From: Olsenella sp. oral taxon 807
GTDB lineage: Bacteria; Actinomycetota; Coriobacteriia; Coriobacteriales; Atopobiaceae
NCBI RefSeq assembly: GCF_001189515.2
Contig: NZ_CP012069.2
Span: 3,038,001-3,102,000 of the forward strand
Direction: 5' to 3'
Length of the DNA stretch: 64,000 nt
Shown: piece after piece, positions 1-9,235 of the stretch
Layout: each line of letters opens with the position of its first letter
How positions within the stretch are numbered: position 1 is the stretch's first letter
Notes under the pieces: generated by a model
What the model was told of the DNA's origin: nothing
The model's input: only the letters and a program-made list of their open reading frames with translations
Database searches by the model: none
Position numbers and translations under genes: made by a program

Positions 1-428
1 TCGCGTTCCTCTCGGGGGCCTACCTCTACACCGCCTGCTGCGTGGGGGCAAGCGAGTTCTACGCCTCCGAGATGGCCGTGGTGGCCGGGCAGGTGGGGCA
101 TGCCGTGGACCGGGGGTGGGTGGCCCTGCGCCTGGCCCACTTCGCCGCGGCGTCGGCCGTCTCCCTGCTCGTCGCCCTCGAGCGCCCGGGACCGGGCGGG
201 GAGGCGGGGCGCGGGCGCGTGGCGCTTCGCGCGGCGGGGTGCGCGGCCCTGGCCGCCCTCATGCTCCGGGGCATCGCCGAGCACTACAGCTACTACAGCT
301 TCCTCCCCCGCCTCCAGACGGTCACCATCTACCTCTGCGCCCTCTGTCTGGTCGGCGCTGCCCTCGAGCGCGTGGGATCGAGGCTTGATGGCCCCGCCGG
401 CGCGGCCCCGGAGGGGGATGCCGGATAG
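1..428 (+). CDS. C-terminal part of polytopic membrane protein (family M, copy 1)
   Basis: The gene enters from the left edge; codons start at position 3 and a TAG lies at 426-428. About 141 residues are visible. They contain hydrophobic segments and match, almost residue for residue, the C-terminal halves of the membrane proteins at 3004-3921 and 9236-10222 (shared motifs FYAS, RGIAEHYSYYSFLPRLQ and LCALCLVGAALERVG). Function is unknown; no catalytic motif is visible. It is followed convergently by a broken BspA-like gene, the same arrangement as the other copies. Family membership is clear, function is not. Confidence 0.85.
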   Translation, partial: AFLSGAYLYTACCVGASEFYASEMAVVAGQVGHAVDRGWVALRLAHFAAASAVSLLVALERPGPGGEAGRGRVALRAAGCAALAALMLRGIAEHYSYYSFLPRLQTVTIYLCALCLVGAALERVGSRLDGPAGAAPEGDAG

Positions 429-465
429 GCGAGGCCGGGCCGGCCCCTGGCCTCGCCCAGGCGCC

Positions 466-870
466 CCTACGGCGACGCTTGGGCCGCCTGCGGCCTGACG
501 CAGGGCGCGCCCTCAGCGAGGCCCTCTGTCCAGACTGCACCTTTCTGCGCGGCCAGGCCCCAGGCCGAGGCCTGCGGGCCCTGGCGCAACCCCCCGCCAG
601 CCTGGCGGGGGGTTGCTCGAGCACGTTTGCCCAGTTGGGCCACTTTCCATAGTGCCCCGCAGGCTGGCGGGCGGTCGCGTCCCACGCCTCCCGGGCGGTG
701 ATGTAACGGAAAAGCGCACTCTGCGCGACGTGGGGGCCGCAGACTGCGCCTCTCTACGGGGCGTCGGGCCGAGATGCGCCCCTCCGTGAGGCTGCACGGC
801 CCTCCTCCGCGGCACCGGCACCGTCCCCCGCAGGCCTGGCGGCCGCCGCGCCTCCGCCCCTGTGGGCGAG
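466..870. repeat. ~400 bp 3'-flank module, copy A, with GC-rich palindrome
   Basis: This stretch downstream of membrane copy 1 is closely repeated at 3950-4340 downstream of membrane copy 2. It begins with a remnant of a BspA 3' end (around 466-492, also at 1161-1190) and holds a near-perfect palindrome at 589-611 (CCCCCCGCCAG, one base, CTGGCGGGGGG). It also has single units of the 20-nt motif that forms arrays elsewhere (for example 708-727). No gene is supported between 429 and 1160. Confidence 0.75.
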
Positions 871-1160
871 GGCCGCATGGCGCCGGAGACAACCGCCGCG
901 CGTGGGCGGCGGCCCATGGACTTCCGCAGCCGGGCGCAGGCCCATGGGGCAGGCGACGGCTTGGGCCTGTGTCCAGCGGGCTAAGGAAGCGCCGGGAAGT
1001 CAGGATGGTCCTCTTGCGGAGGGCCTGCTTGGGCCAGCTCCTCTTGGGCGTGCCGGTGCCGCCGAGCCCCATTGGGGCATCGGCCCCACGCGAGCCTCCG
1101 AAGGCCCGCCTTAGATCGTCTGCCTGCACCTCCCTGCATGTCCAACTTCTCCCTCGCGCC

Positions 1161-2784
1161 CTACGGCGACGCTTGGGCCGCCTGCGGCGACACCAGCGAC
1201 CTCCAGGCCCCGGGTGCCGTGTAGGTGTCGGCCACCCCTGGCGAGAGGACGAGAGCTCGCTCAGTGTGAGCCACCTCTTGTCCCTCTCGGAGTGCCACCC
1301 CCAGCCGCTCACGCCCGCGGGGAGCGCCGTGTGCCTGTCGGCGGAGAGGACGCCCCCGCACCTCTCCCCGACCGCCAGGGAGGAGAGCGAGGAGCAGCCA
1401 AAGAACATCCCCCACATGCCCCCGGCCCCGGAGGTGTCCCAGCCGGAGAGGTCGAGGGAGGGGAGCGAGGCGCAGCCGGAGAACATGAAACCCATGCGTG
1501 TGACCTTCGAGGTGTCCCAGCCCGAGAGGTCGAGGGACGCGAGCGAGGAGCAGCCCTGGAACATGTGCCCCATGTCCGTGACCCGCGAGGTGTCCCAGCC
1601 GGAGAGGTCGAGGGACGCGAGCGACGAGCAGCCGGAGAACATGCGCCCCATGTCCGTGACCTTCGAGGTGTCCCAGCCCGAGAGGTCGAGGGAGGAGAGC
1701 GAGGAGCAGCCGGAGAACATGCGCCCCATGTCCGTGACTCGCGAGGTGTCCCAGCCGGAGAGGTCGAGGGACGTGAGCGAGGAGCAGCTAGAGAACATGT
1801 ACCCCATGTCCGTGACCTGTGAGGTGTCAAGGTGGGAGAGGTCGAGGGACGTGAGCGAGGAGCAGCCGGAGAACATGAGACACATATCGGTAACCCGCGA
1901 GGTGTCCCAGCCGGAGAGGTCGAGGGACGTGAGTGAGGAGCAGTCGGAGAACATGCGCCTCATGTTCGTGACCCGCGAGGTGTCCCAGCCGGAGAGGTCG
2001 AGGGAAACCAGTGAGGAGCAGCCGGAGAACATCCCTCTCCCGCCCGAGAAACGGTCGCTCATATGTACGCGACCTTTGATGTGTCCCAGCCCGAGAGGTC
2101 GAGAGAAGCCAGTGAGGAGCAGCCGGAGAACATCTCGCTCATGTCCGTGACCCGCGAGGTGTCGAGCCCGGAGAGGTCGAGGGAGGCGAGCGAGTAGCAG
2201 CCTTCAAACATGCCGATCATCTTCGTGACCTGCGATGTGTCGAGGCCCGAGAGGTCGAGGGAGGCGAGCGAGTAGCAGACGGAGAACATCTCGCTCATGT
2301 CCGTGACCCGCGAGGTGTCGAGCCCGGAGAGGTCGAGGGAGGAGAGTGAGGTGCAGCCGCGGAACATCTCGCTCATGTCCGTGACCCGCGAGGTGTCGAG
2401 GCCCGAGAGGTCGAGGGTCTCCATCGCGTCCAGGCTCCAGAAGAGGTGACTTGAGTCCGCGGGCGCAAGGACGCCCCTCTCGACGGTCACCGACCTGACG
2501 GCGTGCCGGAGGTCGTCTTCGGGCAGCGCGCCATAGACGTGGGCCATCTCCCCGGACACTCCGTCCGTGGGGCGGATGGTGAGCCTGCCGGTCCACGTAT
2601 CGAGCTCGTAGGAGCAGCCGGAGCCGATGGCGCCGACCCTCGGCGCCTCGCGGGGCGGCGCCGTGGCCAGCATGAGCGCGAGCGCCAGGCAGGCGGCGAG
2701 GGTCACCAGGCGAAGCGCCGTGAGGCCTCGGTGCCTGGGGCCGCTCTTCCGTGCGCCGGGGTCTCGGGGTGCCTGTGCGTCCAT
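1161..2784 (-). pseudogene. BspA-like DUF285 surface protein, two frameshifts
   Basis: The reverse strand encodes an N-terminal hydrophobic segment, then many ~24-residue DUF285 repeats of the form SLDLSGWDTSRVTDM..MF.GCSSL, then the same tail as the intact paralog at 7544-8842. The start ATG at 2784 has a good GGAGGG site and matches the paralog's start. Two shifts break the frame. At about 2060 the frame ends in ATATGA and restarts in another frame, consistent with an AT duplication. At about 1237 a C-run is one base shorter than in the paralog (CCCCT against CCCCCC), moving the true tail to another frame. DUF285 proteins in other bacteria are surface adhesin-type repeat proteins. It is either decayed or mis-assembled. 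Confidence 0.85.
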
Positions 2785-3003
2785 GGTCCCTCCTCCATCC
2801 TCGCGGGGTCGGCCTCGGGCCGCGCGTGGTTCGCGCGGGCCCGCCATGTGCCCAGTATACGCCACGCGGGGCCTGCGGGCCGCAGGCGCCCCCGCTCCGT
2901 CGGCGCCATCACCCCGCGCGTTGGCTCGTGGGATGGCGTATGATGGTGCCAAGGGACGGGCATGGCCGCGCGGAAGGCGCGCGGGCTTGAGGGAGGAGGG
3001 CGC

Positions 3004-3921
3004 ATGGACGAAAGCGGTGGCATGGCCCGCAGGGCTGGGAGGGCGCTCGTGCTGCTGGGGGCGGTCCTCCTCCTGCTGGAGAACGTGCTCTCGTGGGTGG
3101 GGTATGTCATCCCCACCCTCCCGGAGGTCCTCGACGACGTGCGGCTCTGGGGGCTCGGGGAGGCGCTCTCGGGGGAGAGGGACTCCATAGAGGTGTACAG
3201 TCTGCTAGGGGAGGTGCTCACAGACGCCTACCTGCTCTGCGTCGTCGTCCTCGCGCTCCTGTGGCTAAGGAGGGGCAGGGTGCGCGCCCTGGGCCCCCTC
3301 GCGGTGCACCTCCTCGGCTTCTCCCTCCCCACCATACGCAGTTTCGCCCTCACGAGGCTCTGGGGCCTCCTCATGGCCCTGGGGGCGGCGGCGCTCCTCG
3401 CGGGGGCCGCGCTCCTGGCGGGGCGGCGCCCGCGAGGGGGGAGCGCGCCGGTGCGCTACGGGAGGGCCGCGGGCGACGTCGCGTCGCTGGGCCTCGCGTT
3501 CCTCTCGGGGGTCTACCTCTATACCGCCTGCTGCGTGGTGACAAACGAGTTCTACGCCTCCGGGATGGCCAAGATGGCCGAGCAGGAGGGGCATGCCGTG
3601 GACCGGGCGTGGGTGGCCCTGCGCCTGGCCCACTTCGTCGCGGCGTCGGCCCTCTCGCTGCTCGTCGGCCTCGAGCGCCCGGGGCCAGGAGGGGAGGCGG
3701 GGCGCGGGCGCATGGCGCTTCGCGCGGCGGGGTGCGCGGCCCTGGTCGCCCTCATGCTCCGAGGCATCGCCGAGCACTACAGCTACTACAGCTTCCTCCC
3801 CCGCCTCCAGACGGTCACCATCTACCTCTGCGCCCTCTGTCTGGTCGGCGCTGCCCTCGAGCGCGTGGGATCGAGGCTTGATGGCCCCGCCGGCGCGGCC
3901 CCGGAGTGGGAGGACGGGTAG
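3004..3921 (+). CDS. polytopic membrane protein (family M, copy 2)
   Basis: A protein of 305 residues. ATG at 3004 follows GGAGGAGGGCGC; an upstream in-frame ATG at 2962 is less well placed. The sequence has about seven or eight hydrophobic segments (first near residues 9-28, LVLLGAVLLLLENVL) and no catalytic motif I recognise. It is closely related to 9236-10222 and to the fragments at 1-428 and 7072-7504. Downstream lies a residual BspA 3' end, so this was probably another member of the convergent membrane-gene/BspA cassette. Function is unknown. Confidence 0.85.
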   Translation: MDESGGMARRAGRALVLLGAVLLLLENVLSWVGYVIPTLPEVLDDVRLWGLGEALSGERDSIEVYSLLGEVLTDAYLLCVVVLALLWLRRGRVRALGPLAVHLLGFSLPTIRSFALTRLWGLLMALGAAALLAGAALLAGRRPRGGSAPVRYGRAAGDVASLGLAFLSGVYLYTACCVVTNEFYASGMAKMAEQEGHAVDRAWVALRLAHFVAASALSLLVGLERPGPGGEAGRGRMALRAAGCAALVALMLRGIAEHYSYYSFLPRLQTVTIYLCALCLVGAALERVGSRLDGPAGAAPEWEDG

Positions 3922-3949
3922 GCGGGGCCAGGGGCCGGCCTTGGCCCAG

Positions 3950-4340
3950 GCGCCCCTAGGGCGACGCTTGGGCCGCCTGCGGCCTGACCCAGGGCGCGCC
4001 ATCAGCGAGGCCCCCTGCTCAGACTGCGCCTTTCTGCGCGGCCAGGCCCCAGGCTGGGGCCTGCGGACCCTAGCGCAACCCCCCGCCAGCCTGGCGGGGG
4101 GTTGCTCGAGCACGTTTGCCCAGTTGGGCCATTCTCCATAGTGCCCCGCAGGCTGGCGGGGGGTCGTACCCCACGCCTCCCGGGCGGTGATGTAACGGAA
4201 AAGCGCATTCTGTGCGACGCGGAGGCCACAGACTGCGCCTTTTCGTGAGGCGTCGGGCCGAGATGCGCCCCTCCGTGAGGCTGCACGCGGCCCCGGCGCC
4301 GTCCCCCGCGCGCCTTTGCCCCCGTGGGCGAGGGCTGAAC
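3950..4340. repeat. ~400 bp 3'-flank module, copy B
   Basis: Direct repeat of 466-870, beginning with the remnant BspA 3' end and including the same palindrome (4079-4101) and scattered motif units (for example 4196-4215 and 4230-4250). The copies differ at scattered positions, indicating an older duplication. No gene is supported here. Confidence 0.75.
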
Positions 4341-4375
4341 TGTTTCAACCCCCCCGGACAGCGAGCGGCCCATAA

Positions 4376-4885
4376 TCATGCCGCCAGTGGCAACGCCTCC
4401 TCTCTCGCGACCATCGCGTCCATGCGCTCGAAGAGTGCGTCCATCTCCTCTGCGGGGATGTGGTAGTCGATCGTGGAGTGCGGGCGACGGCGGTCGTGGT
4501 ATCCCTCGACGTACCCGGCTGATGCGAGTCGCGCCTCCTTGCGGGTGGCGAAGCTGCGAGGGTGGCACGTCTCGTCCTCGGACGTGCCGAGGAATGACTC
4601 GGCGACGGCGTTGTCGTGGCGGGGTCCCGTCTCGCCGGCGGGCAGCCTCACGTCGTGCGCCGTGCGCCGTGCGCCGTGCGCCCAGTCGGCCATCGCCTGC
4701 CTCGGGTGCGTGCTGGCTGCCGCGGTCCGAGCGAGAGATCGCGCCGAGCGCGACGTAGCCGCGCCCCCGGGACGGCCCGAGCGCGGCGATCGGCAGGTCG
4801 GCCGTCATGCGCCCTGGGAAGGCCAGGACCGGCGCCATGCGCGTGCACAGGTCGATCACCGCGGCCATGTAGGGGACTGGGAGTT
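4376..4885 (-). pseudogene. IS3-family transposase (orfB) remnant
   Basis: Two reverse-strand frames together give the end of an IS3-type DDE integrase core. One frame carries MAAVIDLCTRMAP..FPGRMTADLPIAAL and SRSDRGSQHAPEA; the other carries RHDNAVAESFLGTSEDETCH, SAGYVEGYHDRRRPHSTIDY and the end HIPAEEMDALF. The frame change falls at a 7-bp microsatellite (GTGCGCC four times, 4655-4682). The N-terminal half is absent and I could not identify terminal inverted repeats, so the element is dead. A second piece of the same transposase lies on the other strand at 6893-7072. Confidence 0.8.
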
Positions 4886-5299
4886 GACAAAACACACCGC
4901 CGAGGCCGAGGCCATGCCCGACGGCTGGCCGCGCGGGGCCGCCTGCCGCGAGATCGGGCCCGTGGTCGCCGTCGAGAGGAGGGCGGGGCGCAGGCGCGCG
5001 GACGTCGTCGCCGCCGTGGCGCCGGGCGCCGGAGTCGGCCGCGCGGGGGGCACCGACGACAAGGCTAAGGTGACGGTGCGCATGGCTGCGGTCCCACGAC
5101 ACCGACAACCTCGTCGCGCTTCTCATGCTGCGCTGCTCCGATGGGCAGCCGGCACTTCCCTGGGAGGATCGCGGGGAGGAGAGGAGGAAGGTGGCACGGG
5201 ACAACCAGGCGACCTCTAGGCCACGAGAACTACCGAAGGCTCGCTTTCTCTCTGGTGCCTGGCAACGGTTTTATTCGAGCAACAGTTATGGCTAAGCTC
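4886..5299. other. no supported gene
   Basis: Open frames exist on both strands but none has a credible start, ribosome binding site or recognisable domain. The stretch separates the IS3 remnant from the DUF3800 gene and is probably decayed mobile-element DNA. Confidence 0.5.
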
Positions 5300-5980
5300 C
5301 TACAGGGAAAGCCTTTTCGCATTGGCGGGTTTTAGATAATTCTTCTTCAGGTCTCTTATGCTCATGAAGAACTCCTTCTCCGAGTTGCTTAGCCCTTCGT
5401 TTTTGCGCTTCTCCTCGAGAAGCGCAAGGGTGCAGAACATGTCCGCCGCCTGGAACAGACTGTAGTCGGAGGGGGACACCTTCCTGACTTCCGCCTCCAG
5501 GAAAGCGTTGAAGAGCGTGTTCACGAGGTTGGTTATCTCCTTTTGCCCGTTGTCGTAGTAGACGATTATGCGGTCGAAGGACTGCAGGAATGCGAGGTGA
5601 TCCTTCAGGAACGTGCTTACCTCGCGAGATATCCTGGATACCATCTGGTCGTGGTCTGAGAACTCTCGTTTCTTAAAGGCGAAGGATTTGTAGGAGATAT
5701 CGCACAAGCGCATGAAGGTGAAGAGGGACCGGAAGAGCTTGCGGCGCGCCGTGAGATCCATGCCGGAGTAGTCCCTCTCTCGCCTGATGAGCGGGGCGGA
5801 GTGTATGGCGTGGTTCTCCGCGAAATTCTGCTCGACGAGATGGCGCTTCAGGTGGTCGATTTGCTCTGAGATGTCGGAGCCCTGATCGTGAAAGACCAGG
5901 GTGATGATGTAGTACGGGGCATGGTGCTCGTAAGACCCGAAATCACCCGATTCGTCTATGAATACGCTGAGCCTAGACAT
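5300..5980 (-). CDS. DUF3800 domain protein
   Basis: A protein of 226 residues. The N-terminal MSRLSVFIDESGDFG motif, the central IIVYYDNGQ segment and the C-terminal FQAADMFCTLAL are the usual signature of DUF3800, a family with a predicted RNase H-like fold often found near mobile elements and defence genes. Acidic residues in IDESGD, YYDNG and QAAD probably form a metal site (inference from the family). The start at 5980 is preceded by AGGGG about 5 bp upstream. The coding region is less GC-rich than its neighbours, suggesting acquisition. A hairpin at 6001-6023 isolates it from the broken genes upstream. Biochemical role is unknown. Confidence 0.85.
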   Translation of the reverse strand: MSRLSVFIDESGDFGSYEHHAPYYIITLVFHDQGSDISEQIDHLKRHLVEQNFAENHAIHSAPLIRRERDYSGMDLTARRKLFRSLFTFMRLCDISYKSFAFKKREFSDHDQMVSRISREVSTFLKDHLAFLQSFDRIIVYYDNGQKEITNLVNTLFNAFLEAEVRKVSPSDYSLFQAADMFCTLALLEEKRKNEGLSNSEKEFFMSIRDLKKNYLKPANAKRLSL

Positions 5981-6000
5981 TTATCCCCTAAAACAAAAGT

Positions 6001-6024
6001 GGCGGGGAAAACGTCCCCGCCCTT
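6001..6024 (-). terminator. intrinsic terminator-like hairpin
   Basis: GGCGGGG and CCCCGCC form a perfect 7-bp stem around AAAACGT. On the reverse strand it is followed by ACTTTTGTTTTA, so it could terminate transcription from the GyrI/YjbR-like remnants before the DUF3800 gene. Confidence 0.6.
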
Positions 6025-6062
6025 GGGTGGACCAGGGCCTTTCGGCCAGCCCAGAATATATT

Positions 6063-6311
6063 TCATTTATAGCAGACTTCTCGATTTATGTCTATGGAGG
6101 GAAGATGGTCAGGATGGCATTGCGGAAGAAGATGCCGTCCTGCGTAGGGCTTCTTCGCTTTGGGCTTAGTCGTGCACTTGCAGGCGAACTGCCTGCCGCC
6201 TACCCAGTAGACCATCCAGCTCCATTTATCATGGAACGCCTTGCTTGCCCCGGGGTATGAAAGCGGGCGGGCGTCTATCTTCGCGAAGTCCATTCTCGGC
6301 CTCCTATGCAA
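6063..6311 (-). pseudogene. truncated MmcQ/YjbR-like gene
   Basis: The reverse frame of 82 residues contains DFAKIDARPLSYPGASKAFH, WSWMVYWVGGRQFACK and YAGRHLLPQCHPDHLPS. I read these as the N-terminal two-thirds of an MmcQ/YjbR-like protein, which is usually about 115-120 residues. After HPDHLPS the expected C-terminal part is missing, so the gene appears truncated. It overlaps the end of a GyrI-like remnant at 6304-6311; the two families are often neighbours, which supports both assignments. Assignment is from motif memory and moderately certain. Confidence 0.55.
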
Positions 6312-6760
6312 TGGGATGCCTGATGACTGTCTTGAGGTTTTCAGGCTTCATCCGGCGAGGATCGCCCAGGTATATCTCGTGGTGGAGACAGATCCGCGGG
6401 ATGACTCCATCGCAGTCCAGAAAGCCGAGGATGTCCTGCGGGTCCGAACCGCTCGCGTTTCCGATGTCGAGGCGAAGGTTCTGATCAGCAACAAAACTCG
6501 AAAGCTTCGCGATCGTTGCGGGCTCATCGTCGTAGGGGCCTTTGTGCATGATCTGCGCGCAAGTTCCTTCCGAGAAACGGACGAGGCGCAGATTTCCGTG
6601 TTCGACTGCGGACGCGAGTTCGGGCTTCTTGTCGATGACGAGCGAGCAGATGTGCTCGAATGCCTCGGGGCCACGAAGTCTGGCTGGCGGATGAGGGACA
6701 CCCAGGATAATGAACTTTTGTCGGATATCCCCGTTCCATCGAACGCATCGGACCGTGTGC
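6304..6760 (-). pseudogene. GyrI-like small-molecule-binding domain, 5' truncated and frameshifted
   Basis: The reverse strand encodes, in two frames, the C-terminal half of a GyrI-like domain protein: FDGTGISD then LSWVSLIRQPDFV in one frame, and EAFEHICSLVIDKKPEL, EGTCAQIMHKGPYDDEPATI, HHEIYLGDPRRMKPENLK and TVIRHPI in the next. The last motifs are characteristic of the stand-alone GyrI-like family. The frame changes near 6680 within CCCC, and the first ~100 residues of the family are missing upstream of about 6760. Such proteins bind small hydrophobic ligands; this copy is very probably inactive. Confidence 0.7.
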
Positions 6761-6892
6761 CGCGACCCGGCCCCTGCGACCGGCTGGGGCGCGCCGCCCG
6801 GGCCCGACCCGATGCGCCGCGACCTCCCAAGCTCGGTCCCCACCGTCAGGTCGGTCGGCGGCGTCTTCCACCTGAGAGCCGGACGGGGACGG

Positions 6893-7072
6893 CCCCGCGT
6901 GGCCGCGGTGGGCGACCTGCACGCGCACATAGCGCCGGCCCCGGCCCTCCCGGGGCGCACGGCGGTCGACCTGCCGATCGCCGCGCCCGGGCCGTTCCGG
7001 GGGCGCGGCTGCGTCGCGCCCGGCGCGACCTCTCGTTCGAGCCGCAACGGCCGGCACGCACCCGAGGCGATG
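6893..7072 (+). pseudogene. IS3-family transposase fragment, joined to a membrane-gene fragment
   Basis: Forward translation gives AAVGDLHAHIAPAPALPGRT, AVDLPIAAPGPFRGRG and SRSSRNGRHAPEA. These align with AAVIDLCTRMAPVLAFPGRM, TADLPIAALGPSRGRG and SRSDRGSQHAPEA of the remnant on the opposite strand at 4690-4880. The similarity stops at about 7072, exactly where the membrane-protein fragment begins. Key acidic residues are altered, so it is a relic. Confidence 0.7.
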
Positions 7073-7504
7073 GCCTCGCGTTCGCCTCGGGGGTCTACCT
7101 CTACACCGCCTGCTGCGTGGTGGCAAACGAGTTCTACGCCTCCGGGATAGCGAGGATGGCCGGGCAGGCGGGGCACCCCGTGGACCGGGCGTGGGTGGCC
7201 CTGCGCCTGGCCCACCCACTTCGTCGCGGCGTCGGCCCTCTCGCTGCTCGTCGGCCTCGAGCGCCCGGGGCCAGGAGGGGAGGCGGGGCGCGGGCGCATG
7301 GCGCTTCGCGCGGCGGGGTGCGCGGCCCTGGTCGCCCTCATGCTCCGAGGCATCGCCGAGCACTACAGCTACTACAGCTTCCTCCCCCGCCTCCAGACGG
7401 CCACCATCTACCTCTGCGCCCTCTGCCTGGTCGGCGCCGCCCTCGAGCGCGCGGGCTCGGGGCTGGAGGCCTCCCGCGCGGCCCAGGAGGGGGACGTCGG
7501 GTAG
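7072..7504 (+). pseudogene. 5'-truncated, frameshifted family M membrane protein (copy 3)
   Basis: Starts abruptly at LAFASGVYLYTACCVV, the mid-protein segment of the family M paralogs, directly after transposase sequence. At 7211-7220 the sequence reads CCCACCCACT where intact copies have one CCAC fewer. This 4-bp tandem duplication shifts the frame; the remainder resumes from about 7298 as MALRAAGCAALVALMLRG and ends at the TAG at 7502-7504. It is convergent with the intact BspA-like gene that follows. Confidence 0.85.
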
Positions 7505-7543
7505 GCGGGGCCTGGGGCAAGCCCGGCCCCGGTCCCCGCGCCC

Positions 7544-8842
7544 CTACGGCGACGCCGTGGCCGCCTGCGGCGACACCAGCGACCTCCAGGCCTCGGGGGC
7601 CGTGTAGGTGTCCGCCACCCCCCGGCGAGAGGACGAGAGCTCGCCTGTCGTGAGCCACCTCTTGTCCCTCTCGGAGTGCCACCCCCAGCCGCCCACGCCC
7701 GCGGGGAGCGAGGTGTGCATGTCGGTGGAGAGGACGTTCCCGCAGCGCTCCCCGACCGCCAGGGAGGAGAGCGACGAACAGCCCCAGAACATCCCCCACA
7801 TGCCCCCGACCCCGGAGGTGTCCCAGCCGGAGAGGTCGAGGGAGGGGAGCGAGGCGCAGCCGCAGAACATGCCGCTCATGCCGGTGACCTTCGAGGTGTC
7901 GAGGTGGGATGTGTCGAGTGAGGCGAGCGAGGCGCAGTCGCAGAACATGTATCCCATGCCGATGACCCGCGAGGTGTCCCAGCCCGAGAGGTCGAGGGAG
8001 GCGAGCGAGGAGCACCCGGAGAACATGCCGCTCATGTCCGTAACCTGCGAGGTGTCGAAGTGGGAGAGATCGAGGGAGGTGAGCGACGAGCATCCGCAGA
8101 ACATGCGACCCATGTCCGTGACCATCGAGGTGTCGAAGTGGGAGAGGTCGAGCGACGTGAGCGAGCAGCAGCCGTCGAACATGTATCCCATGTCGGTGAC
8201 CATCGATGTGTCCCAGCCCGAGAGGTCGACGGAGGAGAGCGACGAGCAGCCGGAGAACATGCCCCACATGTCCGTGACCCGTGAGGTGTCCCAGCCGGAG
8301 AGGTCGAGGGAGGCGAGCGACGAGCACCCGAGGAACATGTCCCCCATGTTTGTGACCTGTGAGGTGTCCCAGCCGGAGAGGTCGAGGGACCGGAGCGACG
8401 AGCACGCGAAGAACATGTCCCCCATGTTTGTGACCTGTGAGGTGTCGAGGCCCGAGAGGTCGAGGGCCTCCATCGCGTACAGGCCCCCGAAGAGGTAGCC
8501 TGAGTCCGCAGGCGCCAGGACGCCCTCCTCGACGGTCACCGACTTGACGGCGTGCCGGAGGTCTTCGTCGGGCAGCGCGTCGCGGACGCGGGCCATCTCC
8601 CCAGACACCCCGTCCGTGGGACGGATGGTGAGCGTGCCGGTCCACGTGTCGAGCTCGTAGGAGCAGCCGGCGCCGATGGCGCCGACCCTCGGTGCCTCGC
8701 GGGGCGGCGCCGTGGCCAGCATGAGCGCGAACGCCAGGCAGGCGGCGAGAGTCACCAGGCGTAGCGCCGTGATGCCCGTGTGGCCGTGGGTGGTCCTCCG
8801 GTCTTTCCGTGCGCCGGGGTCTTGGGGTGCCTGTTCCTCCAT
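7544..8842 (-). CDS. BspA-like (DUF285) leucine-rich surface protein, intact
   Basis: A protein of 432 residues. The start at 8842 (MEEQAPQDPG) follows GGAGGGACC; a longer frame to 8944 lacks a site. Layout: a short basic N-terminus, a hydrophobic export/anchor segment near residues 24-47 (LRLVTLAACLAFALMLATAP), a ~75-residue linker with TWTGTLTIRP, roughly eleven DUF285 repeats (SLDLSGWDTSQVTNMGDMF and variants), and a C-terminal SERDKRWLT..AWRSLVSP tail. DUF285 repeats form right-handed leucine-rich-type solenoids in surface adhesins of other bacteria. Here ligand and role are unknown. The retained hydrophobic segment has an AxA-like cleavage region (LATAPP), so it is either secreted or membrane-tethered. 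Confidence 0.9.
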   Translation of the reverse strand: MEEQAPQDPGARKDRRTTHGHTGITALRLVTLAACLAFALMLATAPPREAPRVGAIGAGCSYELDTWTGTLTIRPTDGVSGEMARVRDALPDEDLRHAVKSVTVEEGVLAPADSGYLFGGLYAMEALDLSGLDTSQVTNMGDMFFACSSLRSLDLSGWDTSQVTNMGDMFLGCSSLASLDLSGWDTSRVTDMWGMFSGCSSLSSVDLSGWDTSMVTDMGYMFDGCCSLTSLDLSHFDTSMVTDMGRMFCGCSSLTSLDLSHFDTSQVTDMSGMFSGCSSLASLDLSGWDTSRVIGMGYMFCDCASLASLDTSHLDTSKVTGMSGMFCGCASLPSLDLSGWDTSGVGGMWGMFWGCSSLSSLAVGERCGNVLSTDMHTSLPAGVGGWGWHSERDKRWLTTGELSSSRRGVADTYTAPEAWRSLVSPQAATASP

Positions 8843-8937
8843 GGTCCCTCCTCCGTCTCCCTCGTGGGGTCCGCCACGTGCCCAGTATATGCTATGCGGG
8901 CCCTCGGGCTGCCGGATGGCCCCGAGCCGCGCCGTGC

Positions 8938-8993
8938 GTGCCACTCGGCGTCACCGGTTGGCACGCGCGTCGCGCACTCGGCGTTACCGAGTG
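8938..8993. repeat. two-hairpin dispersed repeat, copy 1
   Basis: Hairpin one (8938-8964) pairs GTGCCA.TCGG with CCG..TGGCAC. Hairpin two (8975-8993) pairs CACTCGG with CCGAGTG perfectly around CGTTA. The same two-hairpin layout occurs at 59072-59131. The rest of the 8843-9235 intergenic region shows no gene. Confidence 0.65.
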
Positions 8994-9235
8994 GCGTGGC
9001 CGAGCCCGTGGTCCCGGTGCCCGATCGACGCCGCTACGGTGTCGCGGAGACGGGTGACATGCGGGTGCGTGGGGCGCTCCCGAAGGGTCGTCCGCCACCC
9101 TCGACGGGGTTGCGGGTGGGGTCCGGAGCGACAACCGGGGGCATTGCTGGCCCATCCGTGGGAAGTGACGTATGATGGTGCGGTAGGGCGACACGGCCGT
9201 GCGGTAAGGCGCGCGGGCCGGAGGGAGGAGGACAC

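Noticed and set aside
589..611. Intrinsic terminator after membrane copy 1
   Set aside because: The palindrome is strong but no T-run follows on either strand, so I list it only as part of the repeat module.
774..2150. Forward frame of 458 codons across the BspA pseudogene
   Set aside because: Translates to a mirror of the DUF285 repeats (VSQPERSR repeats), with no start site; a shadow of the reverse gene.
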